Counted from the stretch's first letter, positions 33,645-45,736 are shown. The stretch is 64,000 nucleotides of DNA from Gnetum montanum (GCA_015680685.1 MNCI01029657.1:98795-162794); one strand, 5' to 3'. A program made the numbers and translations. The notes: generated by a model from the letters alone, not told the origin.

Positions 33645-35280
33645 GGGATGAGGGCATTCCAAAGAAACACATCATGAAATAAGGGAGAGTAGGGAATAGC
33701 GTAGGCATCATAGATGCCATAGACAACATGATCATGATGAACCCCTACTCGTCACCCAAAGTATGTTAGATGTAATAGAGGCTATTAGGATCCCAACAAG
33801 GCATCAAAAAGATAGTAGGATCAAAAGACTAGACATGAACAACATCCCATGATTTGAAGGAGGATACAAAACTAATCCTCAAAATTATTTACAAGCATTC
33901 TATGATGCATGTGCCTTGCAAAATATAGAAAATGAGTGGCAGAAATTACAATTGTTCCCATGGACATTGATCAAGAACGTAGAGAGCTGGTTCTAGTCCT
34001 TAGAATTGGAATCCATTTGTCGATGGAGTACCATGTTGGAGTTATTCAATGATAAGTATTAAACATACTCCCGAGTGTCTAACTTACATAAGAAAATCCA
34101 AGAATGGAAACAAGAAGGACATGAACCCTTTGATGCTACCATGAGCTGATATTATACATTATTACATCATTGCCATGGCTATGGTTACTTGCAAAGAGAA
34201 CAACTATGCCATTTCATAGATGGGCTTAGGTATGAAACGTGAAGAACCCTTGGGACATATGCCCAAGGAAGGCTATCCGAGCTTAGAGCCCACCACATAC
34301 AAAGATTGTTGGAGCAAGTTTCCAAGGAGGAAGGCAAGTTGAGGAAAAGAGAAAGTGCAGAGGAGTACAACAAAGATCCTTCCCTCTGAAAGAAGGAAAT
34401 TAGATTTTGTGAAAATGAAGAAGAGTCACCACTTGAAGAGATGATAAATAAAAAGACTTTGTCCTTTCAAAAAATTACATTAGAAGTATCAGCAAAGGTA
34501 GATAAAATCTATAATTCCTTAGAAAATAAATTTTAAACTATCTTGAAAATAGTAGAAGAGTCTAGAGAACAAAGTAGTGACCAAGAGAGAAGGAAAAAGA
34601 AAGAAACTGAATATGCATGTAACAAGGGTAAGGGAAAGGTTGTCATCGTTAAAGAGGTTATGGATTCAGACACAGGAAATGATGGTGGATGTGAAATTTC
34701 CCAATATGACCATCTTAAGGGATGTTGTCTAATAGTGTCACATCTGTAAGAGTATGGGGTGTATGCATTCAACCCACGATTAAATAGATGATAAACACCT
34801 AGAAGGTTACCTTATCCTCAAGGCAACCCAAGGTAGTTCCACCAACCCCTAACATATTATTTGAGTGGAGCTCCACCACAATCGAATAAACAATATCAAT
34901 AGTGGCAACAACCATAATTATGAGGAATGACACCACTATGACAACAATACCCTTACCATCAACCTAACCCATATGGGTATTACGTGTAGCAGCCGATCTC
35001 TCCACATGACTCTACTAGTCATGTCGCTCTTCAACATCACTACCAGACCCACAAGCACTGTAGAACTTCTTATTTTAGGGGTGTTGCTCCACATACAAAT
35101 TATCCTTCTCATTTTTGTGCATCTCTTCCACCCTCAGCGCTATTACCACCTACTCCAACTATGCAGGGTGAGCTTCCTACCCAGCCACAGCAACATAACA
35201 CTACAAGGGCCATCAATCCTCAACCTACTATTGGTTTGGACAACTAATAAAAAAAAGACCTTTCTTTATGACCAATAGTC
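33645..35280 (+). pseudogene. Athila-2 gag, C-terminal part
   Basis: Continues the frame interrupted at 14409. It contains the capsid core (CALQNIENEWQKLQLFPW, RWSTMLELFNDKY), FDATMS.YYTLLHHCHGYGY, the charged RLLEQVSKEEGKLRKRESAE helix, a knuckle remnant CEISQYDHLKGC with one cysteine lost, and a Pro/Gln/Tyr-rich linker. Several stops (for example in the W..SLELESI block) disrupt it. Confidence 0.75.
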
Positions 35281-35369
35281 CAACCAAGTTCTTACAACCA
35301 CAAGAGATTAATTATCCAAATGCCTCACCATCACTCGAATCTTTGGAGCTTCCTTCGAACTAAAAACCA

Positions 35370-36140
35370 CATTCAATGTACACTATTATGTTAACCCATG
35401 CAATCATTGATTGGATTAAAGTTAGCCATCTTTCTAGGAAATTCTCTAATCTTGGGAGCCCTCTTATATATTTGCAAATTGCTAGAAATGAGCCTTGCAA
35501 AGCTATTTTGGATTCAGGTTCTAGTGTTAACTTAATCTCTCAAGAAATGTATAAAGCTTGGAACTTGCCTCTGCTAAAAAAGATTAACATTCATTTAGAG
35601 TTGGCCGACTAGTCCATCACTATTCCATTGGGACTAGTGGAGGACATTGTTACCATTGTTTGTGGGTGGTCATATCTAGCTGATTTCCTAGTGATTCAAG
35701 TTAACAACTACAAGAGGGACTTCCCAATCATAATGGAAAGAGCATGGCTAAGTACGATTGATGTATGCTTAGGAATACATGATATTTCCCTAGAGATATG
35801 AAAAGAAAATACATTTGGAAAGATCAAGAAGAAGAAGGTTCCATGCATCACATATAGTGACATAGGGTGTAACTGTGTGCAGAAGTCCTGGTTTATGCAA
35901 CGCTTAACATTGCCTGCATGCAACCCATGTGCACAAGTAACTAACATATAAAGATGCTTGTATGCAGTAGCCACAAGATAGAAATGCACCTAGTGGCTGA
36001 TAGTTGACCAAGAGAGCAATTCAACTATATGCATGGAACTAACTGAGAGCTTGACTTGTGCCTATATTGATAGCATAGATGCATTAGAGCAAGTCCATTT
36101 CCAACTTCCAAGTAATGACAATGAAAATATCAACTAGGGG
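35370..36140 (+). pseudogene. Athila-2 retropepsin
   Basis: Protease with ILDSGSSVNLISQEMYKAW, then VEDIVTIVCGWSYLADFLVIQ and MERAWLSTIDVCLGIHD, matching Athila-1. The D-S-G active site is intact but stops follow. C-terminal repeats of Cys and His (TLPACNPCAQ..) parallel those of Athila-1. Confidence 0.75.
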
Positions 36141-37650
36141 AAGTTGGAAATCCCTGATGAGTTTAAGAAAGAGACCCTTGAATTAAAACTGTTGCCCACT
36201 AGTATGGAGTATACATTTCTCAAGAATGGAAAATTGGTAATCATTAATGCTAAGCTCGCTCCTCAACAAAAAGAAATACTACTATAAATGGTAAAGAAAT
36301 GGTGAAAAGCCTTTGCTTGGTCATATCTCAAATTAACTAGAATAGATCCTAGGATATGCCAACATAGAATTTACACTGATCCCTCTATGAAGCCTCGATG
36401 ATAACCATAGAGATGACTAAACCCAAGGCTTAAGCAGGTAGTTAAGGAAGAGATTGAAAACTTCTAAAGGCTAGGTTCATCTACCCCATTGCTGATAGTG
36501 AATGGGTTAGTCCATTAGCCATTATGTCCAAAAAAGGTGACAAATGAAGGATGTGTATATATTTTAGGCTATTAAACATGGCAACATTTAAAGACCATTT
36601 CCCATTGGATTTCATTGATCAAGTTTTAGATACCATTGTAGGGCATTGTTATTATAGTTTTCTGGATGGTTACAGTGGAGTACAATCAAATCTAAATAGT
36701 ACCAGAAGATCAAGCCAAAACTACATTCACGAGTGCTTGGGGGACATTTGCATATAGGCAGATGCTATTTGTCTTGTGCAATGCTCTTGCAACATTTCAA
36801 AATTTGGTTCTTAGTATATTTTAGTAGCAAATAGGAAATGGTGTGGAGGTTTTTATGGAAAATTTCTCCACCTATGAAGTGAACTTTGAACAAGCATTGG
36901 ACCAATTAGAGCAAGTACTAAAATGAAGTGTTGAAACCAACTTAAGGCTCAATTGGTAGAAAAGCCATTTAATGGTCTAAGAGGGTGTTGTATTAGGGCA
37001 TAAAATTTTACAAATAGGGATAGAGCTAGATCCTGAAAGAATTAAAGTCATCCAAGGAATCACTCATCAACTGGAGATTGTAAAAGATGTATGATCATTT
37101 GTTGGACATATTGGCTATTATAGATGATTCATAGAGAAATTTTTGAAGGTTGCAAAACTGTTGGTAGAATTAACAAAAAAGGACGTACCCTTTGAATGGA
37201 CCAAAGAATGTGAATCAAATTTCCAAACCTTGAAGCATAAGCTTCTAGAAACACCTATTCTACAATCTCTTGATTAGTCCAAACTATTTTATATAATGAT
37301 TGACATGTCCAATTTTGCTTTGGGAGCTGTACTTACATAGTTAGATGATCAAAAATGTCCCTATTACATTCACTGTGAAAGTCAAAGTATTGTTGGTATG
37401 CAACTCAACTACACCACAACAAAAAAAGAGTTAATGGTTTTGGTGTTTACACTAGAAAAATTTAGGCACTACATATTAGGCTATAAAGTATTTGTACACA
37501 TAGATCATAGTGTGATTTGGTTCCTTATGAATAAACCAATGGTGAGCCCTCGCATCATACGATGACTTGTGATCCTACAAGAGTTCGATCTTATGATGGT
37601 TGATCGCAAAGGCATTGAGAATGTTGTTGCTAATCATTTATCTCAATTGT
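36141..37650 (+). pseudogene. Athila-2 reverse transcriptase and RNase H
   Basis: RT shows CIYFRLLNMATFKDHFPLDF, FLDGYSGVQ, EDQAKTTFTSAWGTFAYR and LNW.KSHLMV.EGVVLGHKI. At the catalytic site the usual M-D-D is M-E-N (EVFMENFSTY), so this copy is inactive irrespective of its stops. RNase H follows with FALGAVL, QLNYTTTKKELMVLVFTLEK, HYILGYKVFVHIDHS, and the Athila-type end LQEFDLMMVDRKGIENVVAN. RT copies the RNA, and RNase H removes it from the hybrid. Confidence 0.8.
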
Positions 37651-38720
37651 GATGGGATAACAAAGAGGATGAATACCCAATTTTTGATTACTTCCCTAAT
37701 GAACTCCTTTTTGTAGGTGTAATAAACAACCAATCACCCATAAATATAAATTGGTATAGTAGCATTCTTACTTATCTTCTCACACAGGAAACACCACAAG
37801 GGCTAGACGTTAGAAAGAAACAATAGTTTCTCCACCAAGTCAAACATTTCATAGAAATCAATGGATACCTTTACAAGGTATGTCCTGATGGCTTAGTCTG
37901 ATGGTGTGTTTCCAATGTAGATCAATTGAGAATTCTCCAAGATGCTCATGAGGGCCCTTGTGGGGGGTCATTACACTAGGAGATGAACAACCATTAAAAT
38001 CTTGCTTGTAGAATATTATTAGCCTACATTATTTTGGGATGCCCATCATTTTTTCCAATCTTGTGAGCACTTCCAACATGATGGGGGAATGACTACTAGA
38101 ATGGAGGGTGCACAAGAATGGATTCAACCCTTAGAACCCTTCAACATATGAGGTATTGATTTCATGGGACCTATTACACCAATGTCCAATGGAAAAGCAT
38201 ACATTTTTTTTGCTATTGATTACTTTACAAAATGGGTAGAAGCAGCTACAATTACCAATTGTACATCATCCACCGTCACACGATTTGTTCAACAACAAAT
38301 TGTAAATAGGTTTGGTGTGCCTCATGCACTTATTTTCGATAATGGTACACATTTTATAGGCGCAAATTTTTGAAAGTTGATTCAATGCTTAGGAGTTGAT
38401 CATAAAATGACTACACCATATCATCCTCAAGTGAATGGTCAAGCTAAAGTTACCAATAGAAAAATCACAAGAATTTTGACATGAGCCATTAGCAAATATA
38501 GGTGAGAGTAGAGCACCAAACTGAACAATGCCCTTTGGGCCTACTACTCCACATGGAAACTCCATATAGGCTATTCTCCCTATGAGTTAGTGTATGGTAA
38601 ACTTCCAACACTTCCTATCCAAGTTGAGCTCCGTACATTATCTACAACATGTGACCTTCACCTTGACCTTATTCTAGCATAGAAAGAATGATTAATGAAT
38701 CTTAACTTGCTATAAAAAAA
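37651..38720 (+). pseudogene. Athila-2 integrase
   Basis: Zinc-binding part near 37850-38090 (INGYLYKVCPDGLV, LQDAHEGPCG). Catalytic core 38150-38460 with FMGPITPMSNGKAYIFFAID, KWVEAATITNCTSSTV, RFGVPHALIFDNGTHF and PYHPQVNGQAKVTNRKI. The two aspartates are present, but the glutamate of the DDE triad, expected after NGQA, is lysine. Then YELVYGKLPTLPIQVELRTL. 38721-38930 holds the C-terminal remnant (LGDKVLYWNLAH). Confidence 0.8.
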
Positions 38721-38930
38721 TTGATTAGCCACGCTATCATCCAATGAACTGCACAAGGCCTTCAACAAATAACTTCATGACCTAAGAATTAGAAAAGTCA
38801 AATACCAACTAGGAGATAAGGTTCTGTATTGGAATCTTGCACATGTGCCACAACAAACTAAATTTCAAACACTGTGGGAAGGACCATATATCATTCATGA
38901 AACTTTTCCTCAAGGGCCATGATGATCTAT

Positions 38931-40420
38931 AAACCTAGAAGCTCGGATAATAAATTATTGATCAACATCCAGCAAACCAAACCTTTCCATGAGCCCAAGA
39001 TGCCTAGTACTAATACTACCTCTATTGATGGACAACCCTGCTCATTATTTTGGATCTCCTCCTTCCAACATGGTCATAGGGGAGATGGCCACCAATGCTA
39101 ACTATTCTAAGCCCTTAGTTTCTTTTGTCTTTTTGTTTTACACATTTTTCATATTCACTTGTTTTTGTTTTACACCATCGTTAACATTTTTACTATTTCT
39201 TTCTTTGCTATATTTTTTTTAATTTATTCTCACTCATCACACAATAAGTGCTCATGATGATGGATTGGACTATAATGATGTTGATTGCTAATGTTTGGTT
39301 TTTACCTTTGACTTTCAATGTTAATGCTAAGATATGGTTTCTTTTGATAAAATAGGTAATGAGTCCATGTCATCAATTCAACTCTATGGTCTTCCTTTTT
39401 TTTGGAAATGTACTGTCCCTTTTTCTAATCAGAACTATTAATGAATTTGTGGCTTGATATTTTTCAAACTAAGGAAAGATTCAAATGGACTGAAAAGGAT
39501 GTGACTTTAAGGGGATTCTATGCATTTGTGCTACCTATTCTCTTGGGTACTTGGATGTTTTTCATAGGTTCTCCACCATTTTGCTATTGACCAATATCAG
39601 GAAATTAACTAAATCAAATAAGTTTTTGCATGTTGTGGTTCTCACTCAAAAAAGAAAAAGCAAAACAAACTGGTGGAAATTCAAAACATACCCCTTAGAC
39701 ATACTAAAGGAACATGGACTACAAACACTGGTTATGGCACTGGAAAGACATGTTACCCATGCCTAAAGGTTCCCTCTAACTAAGGCCCTTTCTCACTTCC
39801 TGCTTCTCTGTTCTTCTCTTGTTATTCCTCTTATCTTCCGTTTTCTTTCATTTTCCATCCTATTGCTACTAGAGGTTCACTCTTAGTCATGGTGGTCCCT
39901 ATCACAAATTTTTCCATTTCATCACTTATCTTACCCCTACACCTTCGATATTAATCAGTTACAAACCTCTAACCCAGTATCTACCATACCCACAACCTAA
40001 CCAATGTGCTTCATATCGAGGTAAGGTATCAATTACATTATATCTTATCGAACCTTACTAATTCATGATTGTGTTGTGTGTGTAGATGGAAATCACTTGA
40101 ATGGACTAGGATAGGAGGAAGCACTCAAGACGGACTGGAGCAAGAGCATTTACACAAGGAATAATCTTGGACATGTGGCCATGGATGAACAACAGTGTGC
40201 ACATGTTTTACATTAGCAGCAACACACCTCATTTTCTTTTCTCTCCCTCTCTTCAAGATGTCAAATGAAGGTTTGGATGTCATCTATGTACAATGTTCAT
40301 CATAATGGTTATGAACACCAATGCTATAATACATTTGTCGATCTATTCATTGGGCACTTTGAGTCTGTCATTCCATGTCACTGTTAGTTGTTGTTTAGTC
40401 AATAATCCCATGCCTTCCCA
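38931..40420 (+). other. Athila-2 3' internal region
   Basis: Reverse complement counterpart of 740-2785 in Athila-1, ending at AATAATCCCATGCCTTCCCA, where Athila-3 begins. Contains the broken counterpart of the small 3' frame (near 40085-40200) behind a GTGTGTGTAG acceptor-like site. No other gene. Confidence 0.6.
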
Positions 40421-41300
40421 TGACGAGTTTTGTGCTCCAATATTTCCTATATTTGCTAATAGTTCTTGTTATTATCCTTTTGATTTTCCTATTGGTAACC
40501 TTAGCTTGACCATTGGCTTGGGGGTGGTAGGGTGTTATGAGTTTATGTTCAACCCATAAGCATTGCATGAGCTTTCAAAAAGTAGTGCCTATAATGTGAG
40601 TTCCATTACCAAAAATTAATGCATGTGGCATACCAAACTTGTTTACAACATTTTGTTGTACAAACTGAGCAACAATAGAAGATGTACAATCGATGATAGC
40701 TACTACTTCTACCTATTTCGTACAATAGTCAACAACGACTACAATGTATGCCTTTCCATTTGACATGGACATGATGGGAGCCATGAAATCAATGCCCTAG
40801 ATGTTGAAGGGTTCTAGTGGTTAAATTCATTATTGAGGTTCCTTCATTTGAGTAGTCATTCCACCATCTCATTGGCATTGTTCACAAGAGTGGACATAAT
40901 GGTAAGCATCCTTGAAGGTTGTTGGCCAATAGTACCCTATTATTAGGATTTTAATGGCTGTGCATATCCTAGCATAAGTTCTTCCACAAGGACCTTCATG
41001 AGTGTCTTGGAGAATGTGCAATTGATTAGCATCAAGAACACACCAATGAACCAAGCCATCAGTGCACATCTTGTAGAGGTGTCCATTGATCTCCATGAAG
41101 TGTTTTACTTGGTGAAGAAACTACTATTTCTTTTGGTGATCCAACCCTTGTGGAATCTCTTTGGTGAGAAGATAGATGAGAATGCCATCATACCATTTAG
41201 GCTCATTGGGCAATTGTTTAGTTATAACCCCAACAAAGAAAAGTTCATCAGAAAACATATTAGATAGTGAATTTTCTTCTTCTTTGTCATTCCATCGTAA
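40421..41300 (-). pseudogene. Athila-3 integrase (C-terminus deleted)
   Basis: Minus strand: zinc-binding region 41096-40869 (MEINGHLYKMCTDGLVHWCV, LQDTHEGPCG, HYVHSCEQCQ), then core GSHHVHVKWKG.. frame-shifted, FGMPHALIFGNGTH, PYHPQANGQAKVTNRKIKRI. It stops at 40421 inside ...RKYWSTKL, where Athila-2 continues as NNALWAYY. The second catalytic aspartate is glycine (FGNG), and the glutamate is again lysine, as in Athila-2. Confidence 0.75.
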
Positions 41301-41377
41301 CTACGAAAAGTGATCAATGATCACATTCTTAGTGCCCTTTTGATCTACCATCGCAAGATCAAATTCCTGCAAGATCA

Positions 41378-41860
41378 CTAGCCACTATATGACATGGGGC
41401 TTACCGTTAGCTTGTTCATTAGTGAGTGTATGGCACTATGGTCTATGTGCACAAACACCTTGTATCCAAGCACATAATTCCTAAACTTCCCTAGAGCAAA
41501 CACCACTACCATTAATTCTTTTTCTATAGTCGTGTAGTTTATTTGTGCACCCACAATGCCTTGGCTAGTGCAGTAGATGTAATATAGAAGTTTTTTTTCA
41601 TCTAACCATGTAAGAAAATCAGTAGGATACAACCGCCCATCATCATATAGCTTGTTCATCAGTGAGTGTATGACACTATGGTCTGTGTGCACAAACACCT
41701 TGTATCCAAGCACATAATGCCCGAACTTCCCTAAAGCAAACACCACTGCCATTAATTTGTTTTTTGTAGTGGTGTAGTTTATTTGTGCACCCACAATGCT
41801 TTGGCTAGTGCAGTGGATGTAATATAGATTTTTCTTGTCATCTAACTATGTAAGCAAATT
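41378..41860 (-). pseudogene. Athila-3 RNase H with in-frame 240-base duplication, fused to protease
   Basis: Two RNase H segments, each with GAQINYTTT.K.LM.VVFALGKF..YVLGYKVFVH and HSLMNK, lie exactly 240 bases apart (41411 and 41651), keeping one open frame from 41794 to 41378. Upstream the sequence passes from protease (VEDIVTTIYGWSYPT) straight into RNase H (LLT.LDDKKNLYYIHCTSQ) near 41857-41875. The reverse transcriptase is gone. The duplicated unit includes this fusion joint, so duplication followed deletion. Confidence 0.75.
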
Positions 41861-42300
41861 AGTAGGATACGACCACCCATAGATAGTGGTCACAATGTCT
41901 TCTACCAATCCGAATGGAACAATGATGGACTGGTATGCCAATTCTAATCTGATGTTGCTCTTCTTAAGAAGAGATAGGTTCTATGTAGTGTACATCTTGT
42001 GAGAAATTAAATCAATACCAGAACCTAAATCAAGAAGATCCTTGCATAGTTCATTCCTAGTAATTTGCAAACAAATCAGAGGACTTACAGGATTGGCTAA
42101 TTTCTTGGGAAGGTTTCCAACATGGATCCAATCAGGTACAGTGAGTAAGCATGACGATATGGATCCTAGGCAGATTTTGATTTGAAGGGGACTTGAAGGT
42201 TCTTGATACAAAGTAAGATGCAAGGACAAGGTTGTTAACCTTTGGTGTATTCAAGGGTTTAGGTGGACTATGTGGTTGAAAGAAAGGTCTTTTCTTTAAT
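41861..42300 (-). pseudogene. Athila-3 retropepsin remnant
   Basis: 42229-41981 encodes WIHVGNLPKKLANPVSPLIC, ITRNELCKDLLDLGSGIDLI, SHKMYTT. The D-S-G active site is changed to D-L-G. Followed by VPFGLVEDIVTTIYGW before the joint to RNase H. 42300-42720 is the Pro/His-rich linker to gag (LHMTPPVTF, PSLHMFLLHHHNYHLL), without motif. Confidence 0.65.
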
Positions 42301-42721
42301 CAAGTATTCGACCCACTCAGTTAATGTTCTGGTTGTAGATTAATAGCCCTCATAGCATTATGTTATTATGGTTGAGCTAGTAGTTCACCTTGCATAGGTG
42401 AAGTAGGTGGTAGTTGTGGTGGTGGAGAAGGAACATGTGTAGGGATAGTAGGAGGGTAAGGGTAAGAGGTGGTATCCCTTCTTTTATGTGGAGAATGAGT
42501 TTGATAATAATCAAAAGGATGGTAGTGAGATTGGAAAGTACAAATGTAACTGGAGGAGTCATGTGGAGATAGGGGTTGTTGAACATAGTACCATAAGGAT
42601 CAAGCTCTTGATAAGGGTATTACTTCCTTGGTGGTGCTAGTGCCCATTATTTTGGTTGCTACCACTATTGATACTACTCATATGGTCATGATGGAGCTCC
42701 ACTTGGATAATAATTTTGTTG

Positions 42722-43463
42722 CTAGTGGAACTTCCTAAAATTACCTTGAGGATAAGGTAATTTTTTGGATGTTTGCCTTTGTGTTAATTGTGGATTTAAG
42801 GCATACATCCCAAACTCCTGTAGATGTAACATAATGGGATAACATCCTTTAGGATGTTCATATTGGTAGATGTCACATCCACCATCATCATCTGATTTTC
42901 TTTCCACAACTTCTTCTATTGCATTAATCTTGCCCTTACCCTTTTGATAAGCACATTCAACTTCTTTGCCCCTCCTACACTCATGATCACTACCTTGTTC
43001 TTTGGAATCTTCAATAATTTTTAGGACAACTTGAAATCTACTATCCATGATGTCCCATAACTAATAAATATTGATCATAATTTTAGATTGAAATTTTTGG
43101 AGTGGCAAGGTTTTCCTATTCACCATCTCATTAGATGTGGATTCATCCTCACTATCGCAGAATCGAACCCACCTCTTGCAAATGGAAGGATCACGATTAT
43201 ATTCTTTTGTATTTTCTCTTTTTTAAATTCATCCTCCTCTTTAGGTACCTGCTTAATTAATCTTTTTATTTTATAGGCACTTAATTTTAACAGTCGTTCT
43301 TGGGCATATACACCAAGGGTTCTCCTCGTTTCTAATCAAAGCCTATCTACAATGTGGTGATGTTGATCCAGTTGAGAATAACCATGGCTAGGACTTTTAT
43401 GCATTAAGGAATAGTATTGGTTGATGGAAGCATCCAAGGATTTGTGTGTTCCTTTTTTCCGTT
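42722..43463 (-). pseudogene. Athila-3 gag, middle and C-terminal part
   Basis: 43048-42722 carries the charged RRGKEVECAYQKGKGKI helix and the knuckle remnant CDIYQYEHPKGC. 43450-43340 carries HKSLDASINQYYSLMHKSPS and LDQHHHIVDRL. TatN interrupts it at 43464, and gag continues at 52967. Confidence 0.7.
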
Positions 43464-44946
43464 TGAAACACCACAAAAAAGTTTGGCTAACACTTGTAGA
43501 CAGAAATTGAGCTAAGTCATGTTGGTCCCCAGCATGACCAAGCTTGAAAGCCTCAAAAACAGCATCAACGGAGCATAATTGAACAAGAAAGAGTTCCTCA
43601 AGACCCACAAGTGACTACATTAGCATCCGGCATTAGGGATTCCATGTTTTGGGTTCAAAATATTTGGGTTTGACCAAGTATAGGCTCTACACGCTGGGCT
43701 ATACGCTGGCCAGCGTACAGACCAGCGTATAGCAATTTCTAGGCCCCAAAAATGTATCAAAACATGCCAAAATCAAGTGTCTGGACCCCCCAGGACCTTC
43801 CCCAAGGTTCCCAATAGCTCTCAGGCACTTGAAAATCAAATGTTGGGCCCAAAATGATGCATTTTCAAATGTGTACGCTGGGTACATCTTGTTGTACACT
43901 AGCCAGCGTATAGCCCAGCGTACACCACTAAAACAGGCCCGAAACTGCATCAAAATGAAGTCAAAATTGGCATCTGGATACCCTAGAGGATTAGCAGCAC
44001 TTAGGCACCAAGGGACAAGCACCAACATACACATTCAGACATCCAACATGTTAATTCATGAGGTGTACACTGAGGTTGATGCTTAGCCTGTACGCTGAGG
44101 TTGATGCTGAGCCTGTACGCTGAGGTTGATGCTGAGCCTATATGTTGAGGTTGATGCTGAGCCTATACGCTAAGGTTGATGCTGAGCCTATACGCTAAGG
44201 TTGATGTTGAGCCTATATGCTGAGGTTGACGCCCAATCTCATACACTGCATGTTGTACAGTTGTAATGTATCTTGCACTCAGTCAACGCAACACCTGTCT
44301 CCTAATTCGAATTTTTCTCACCTCACAGCCACTCATCTTCTTCCAGATCCAAATCTAATGCCTAAGATTTTATAAAATCCCTAATTTTTCACTAGATCGG
44401 GGTTGCCAATTTTTACAAATAGACAAAAAAACTGGAATCTAGGACACTTAGAAAATTGGGGCATCAATCTATGTACACTGGGCATCAAACTTGGACGCTG
44501 CATTTCCCTGCAACCCAAAACCTACATTTTCTAGCACCCGTCATCACCCACAAAGGCTAAACGTCCTCCTTGTGATTAATCCACAACTACATTCTGACCG
44601 GTGCACACTGTAATCATTTTTCAATACAAAATAGTTTACATTTTGCCCATATTTACTAAATTTTTCTTTATTTTTCCAGTTTATGTTTACATTCCCGTTT
44701 ATGTTATTGTGCCTATTTACATTACAATTTACATTTAATGTGCATCGTTTACATATAACCCAACGCATCGCAAAGTGTGTACATTGGGGAAGTCCTTGTT
44801 TGATCCCCGCGTGGACCATTCGAGGCACTCTGCCTTTGTCCATTCTAGCTTGTCCTCAAGTAAAGGTAGGGTCTTCTATATTTCTTCCAAGGATCTCCTG
44901 GTGTTTTTTTCATTCCAGCCTTGCATCGACGATTTTGGACGGTACA
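43464..44946 (+). repeat. 5' LTR of TatN
   Basis: 1483 bases, TGAAACACC to GGTACA. Perfect 16-base palindrome TACGCTGGCCAGCGTA at 43702-43717 and more copies near 43871-43925. Seven tandem 25-base units (TGTACGCTGAGGTTGATGCT...) at 44064-44238. TATA box TATAAAAT at 44371-44378. Confidence 0.85.
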
Positions 44947-44952
44947 GGAAAA

Positions 44953-44971
44953 TGGTGCTAGAAGGAGAACC
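44953..44971 (+). other. Primer binding site of TatN
   Basis: TGGTGCTAGAAGGAGAACC six bases inside the LTR, with TGG pairing to the CCA end expected of a tRNA. The tRNA species is not assigned. Confidence 0.65.
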
Positions 44972-44982
44972 TGCTTTCACTT

Positions 44983-45700
44983 AGATCTGCATAAATCTAC
45001 TCAGATCTACTTCTCTACATCCCAGATCTACGTCCCATTGCTGTAGATCTACACCCTGTGATTATAGATCTACATCCCGTTCTACTAGATCTACGTTCGA
45101 ACATTGCAGATCTGCATAGATCTACCCTTTGTGACTGTAGATCTGCACCCTATGACTGTAGATCTGCATCCCGTTCCGCTAGATCTATGTTTAAACATTG
45201 CAGATCTGCATAGATCTATCCTCTGTGACTGCAGATCTGCACCCTATGACTACAGATCTACATCCCGTTTTGCTAGATCTATGCTCAAACATTGCAGATC
45301 TCTGTAGATCTACCCATTTACACTATTCCAACACTTAGCTAAATTTTCTCTTGTTTACGCTGTTCCAACACTTAGCCAAATTTTCTTCCATTTACACTGT
45401 ACATGCTGGACACTTAGAAAAATTTTCAGTGTTCACACGCTAGACACTTAGAAAAATTTTCAGTGTCCACACATTGGACACTTAGAAAAATTTTTAGTGT
45501 CCACATGCTAGACACTTAGAAAAATTTTAGAAAAATTTTCAGCGTTCACATGCTACTAGCTTGACATGCTGGACACTTAGGAGAACTTTATACTTAGCTT
45601 TCACATGCTGATAGTTTTCATGAATAGTTAGTCACGCTGCACACTTAGCCCAAAACACACTTGTCACTTGTTAGCCAGCTTGAAACACACTTGACACTTG
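44983..45700. repeat. Two tandem-repeat families in the TatN leader
   Basis: 44983-45310: higher-order repeat with a 94-base period (copies of AACATTGCAGATCTGCATAG near 45094, 45188 and 45282), densely packed with AGATCT palindromes. 45310-45560: units of about 36 bases with CACTTAGAAAAATTTTCAGT. 45610-45700: a short duplication of CACACTTG.CACTTGTTAGCC. All lie between primer site and gag. Confidence 0.85.
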
Positions 45701-45736
45701 TTAGCCAACCCGTACGCTACCCCGTCACACATCACC

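Larger units (their letters stand above)
12634..40420 (+). mobile_element. Athila-2: Athila-like element with full pol, split by Tat-1
   Basis: Plus-strand element made of 12634-14409 and 33645-40420. The gag sequence resumes across the Tat-1 insertion, and the flanking bases GAGAT / GGGAT look like a mutated 5-base target duplication. Order is 5' LTR, primer site, gag, protease, reverse transcriptase, RNase H, integrase, 3' internal region. The 3' LTR is missing: the sequence stops at 40420, about 85 bases before it should start, and joins Athila-3 integrase. All frames contain many stops. Confidence 0.8.

Noticed and set aside
36551-36757. Plus-strand 68-codon frame as an independent gene
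   Set aside because: It is one open piece of the Athila-2 reverse transcriptase.
44064-44238. Repeat-protein coding (25-base units read as a peptide repeat)
   Set aside because: 25 is not a multiple of three, and stops occur in each frame. It lies in the LTR.
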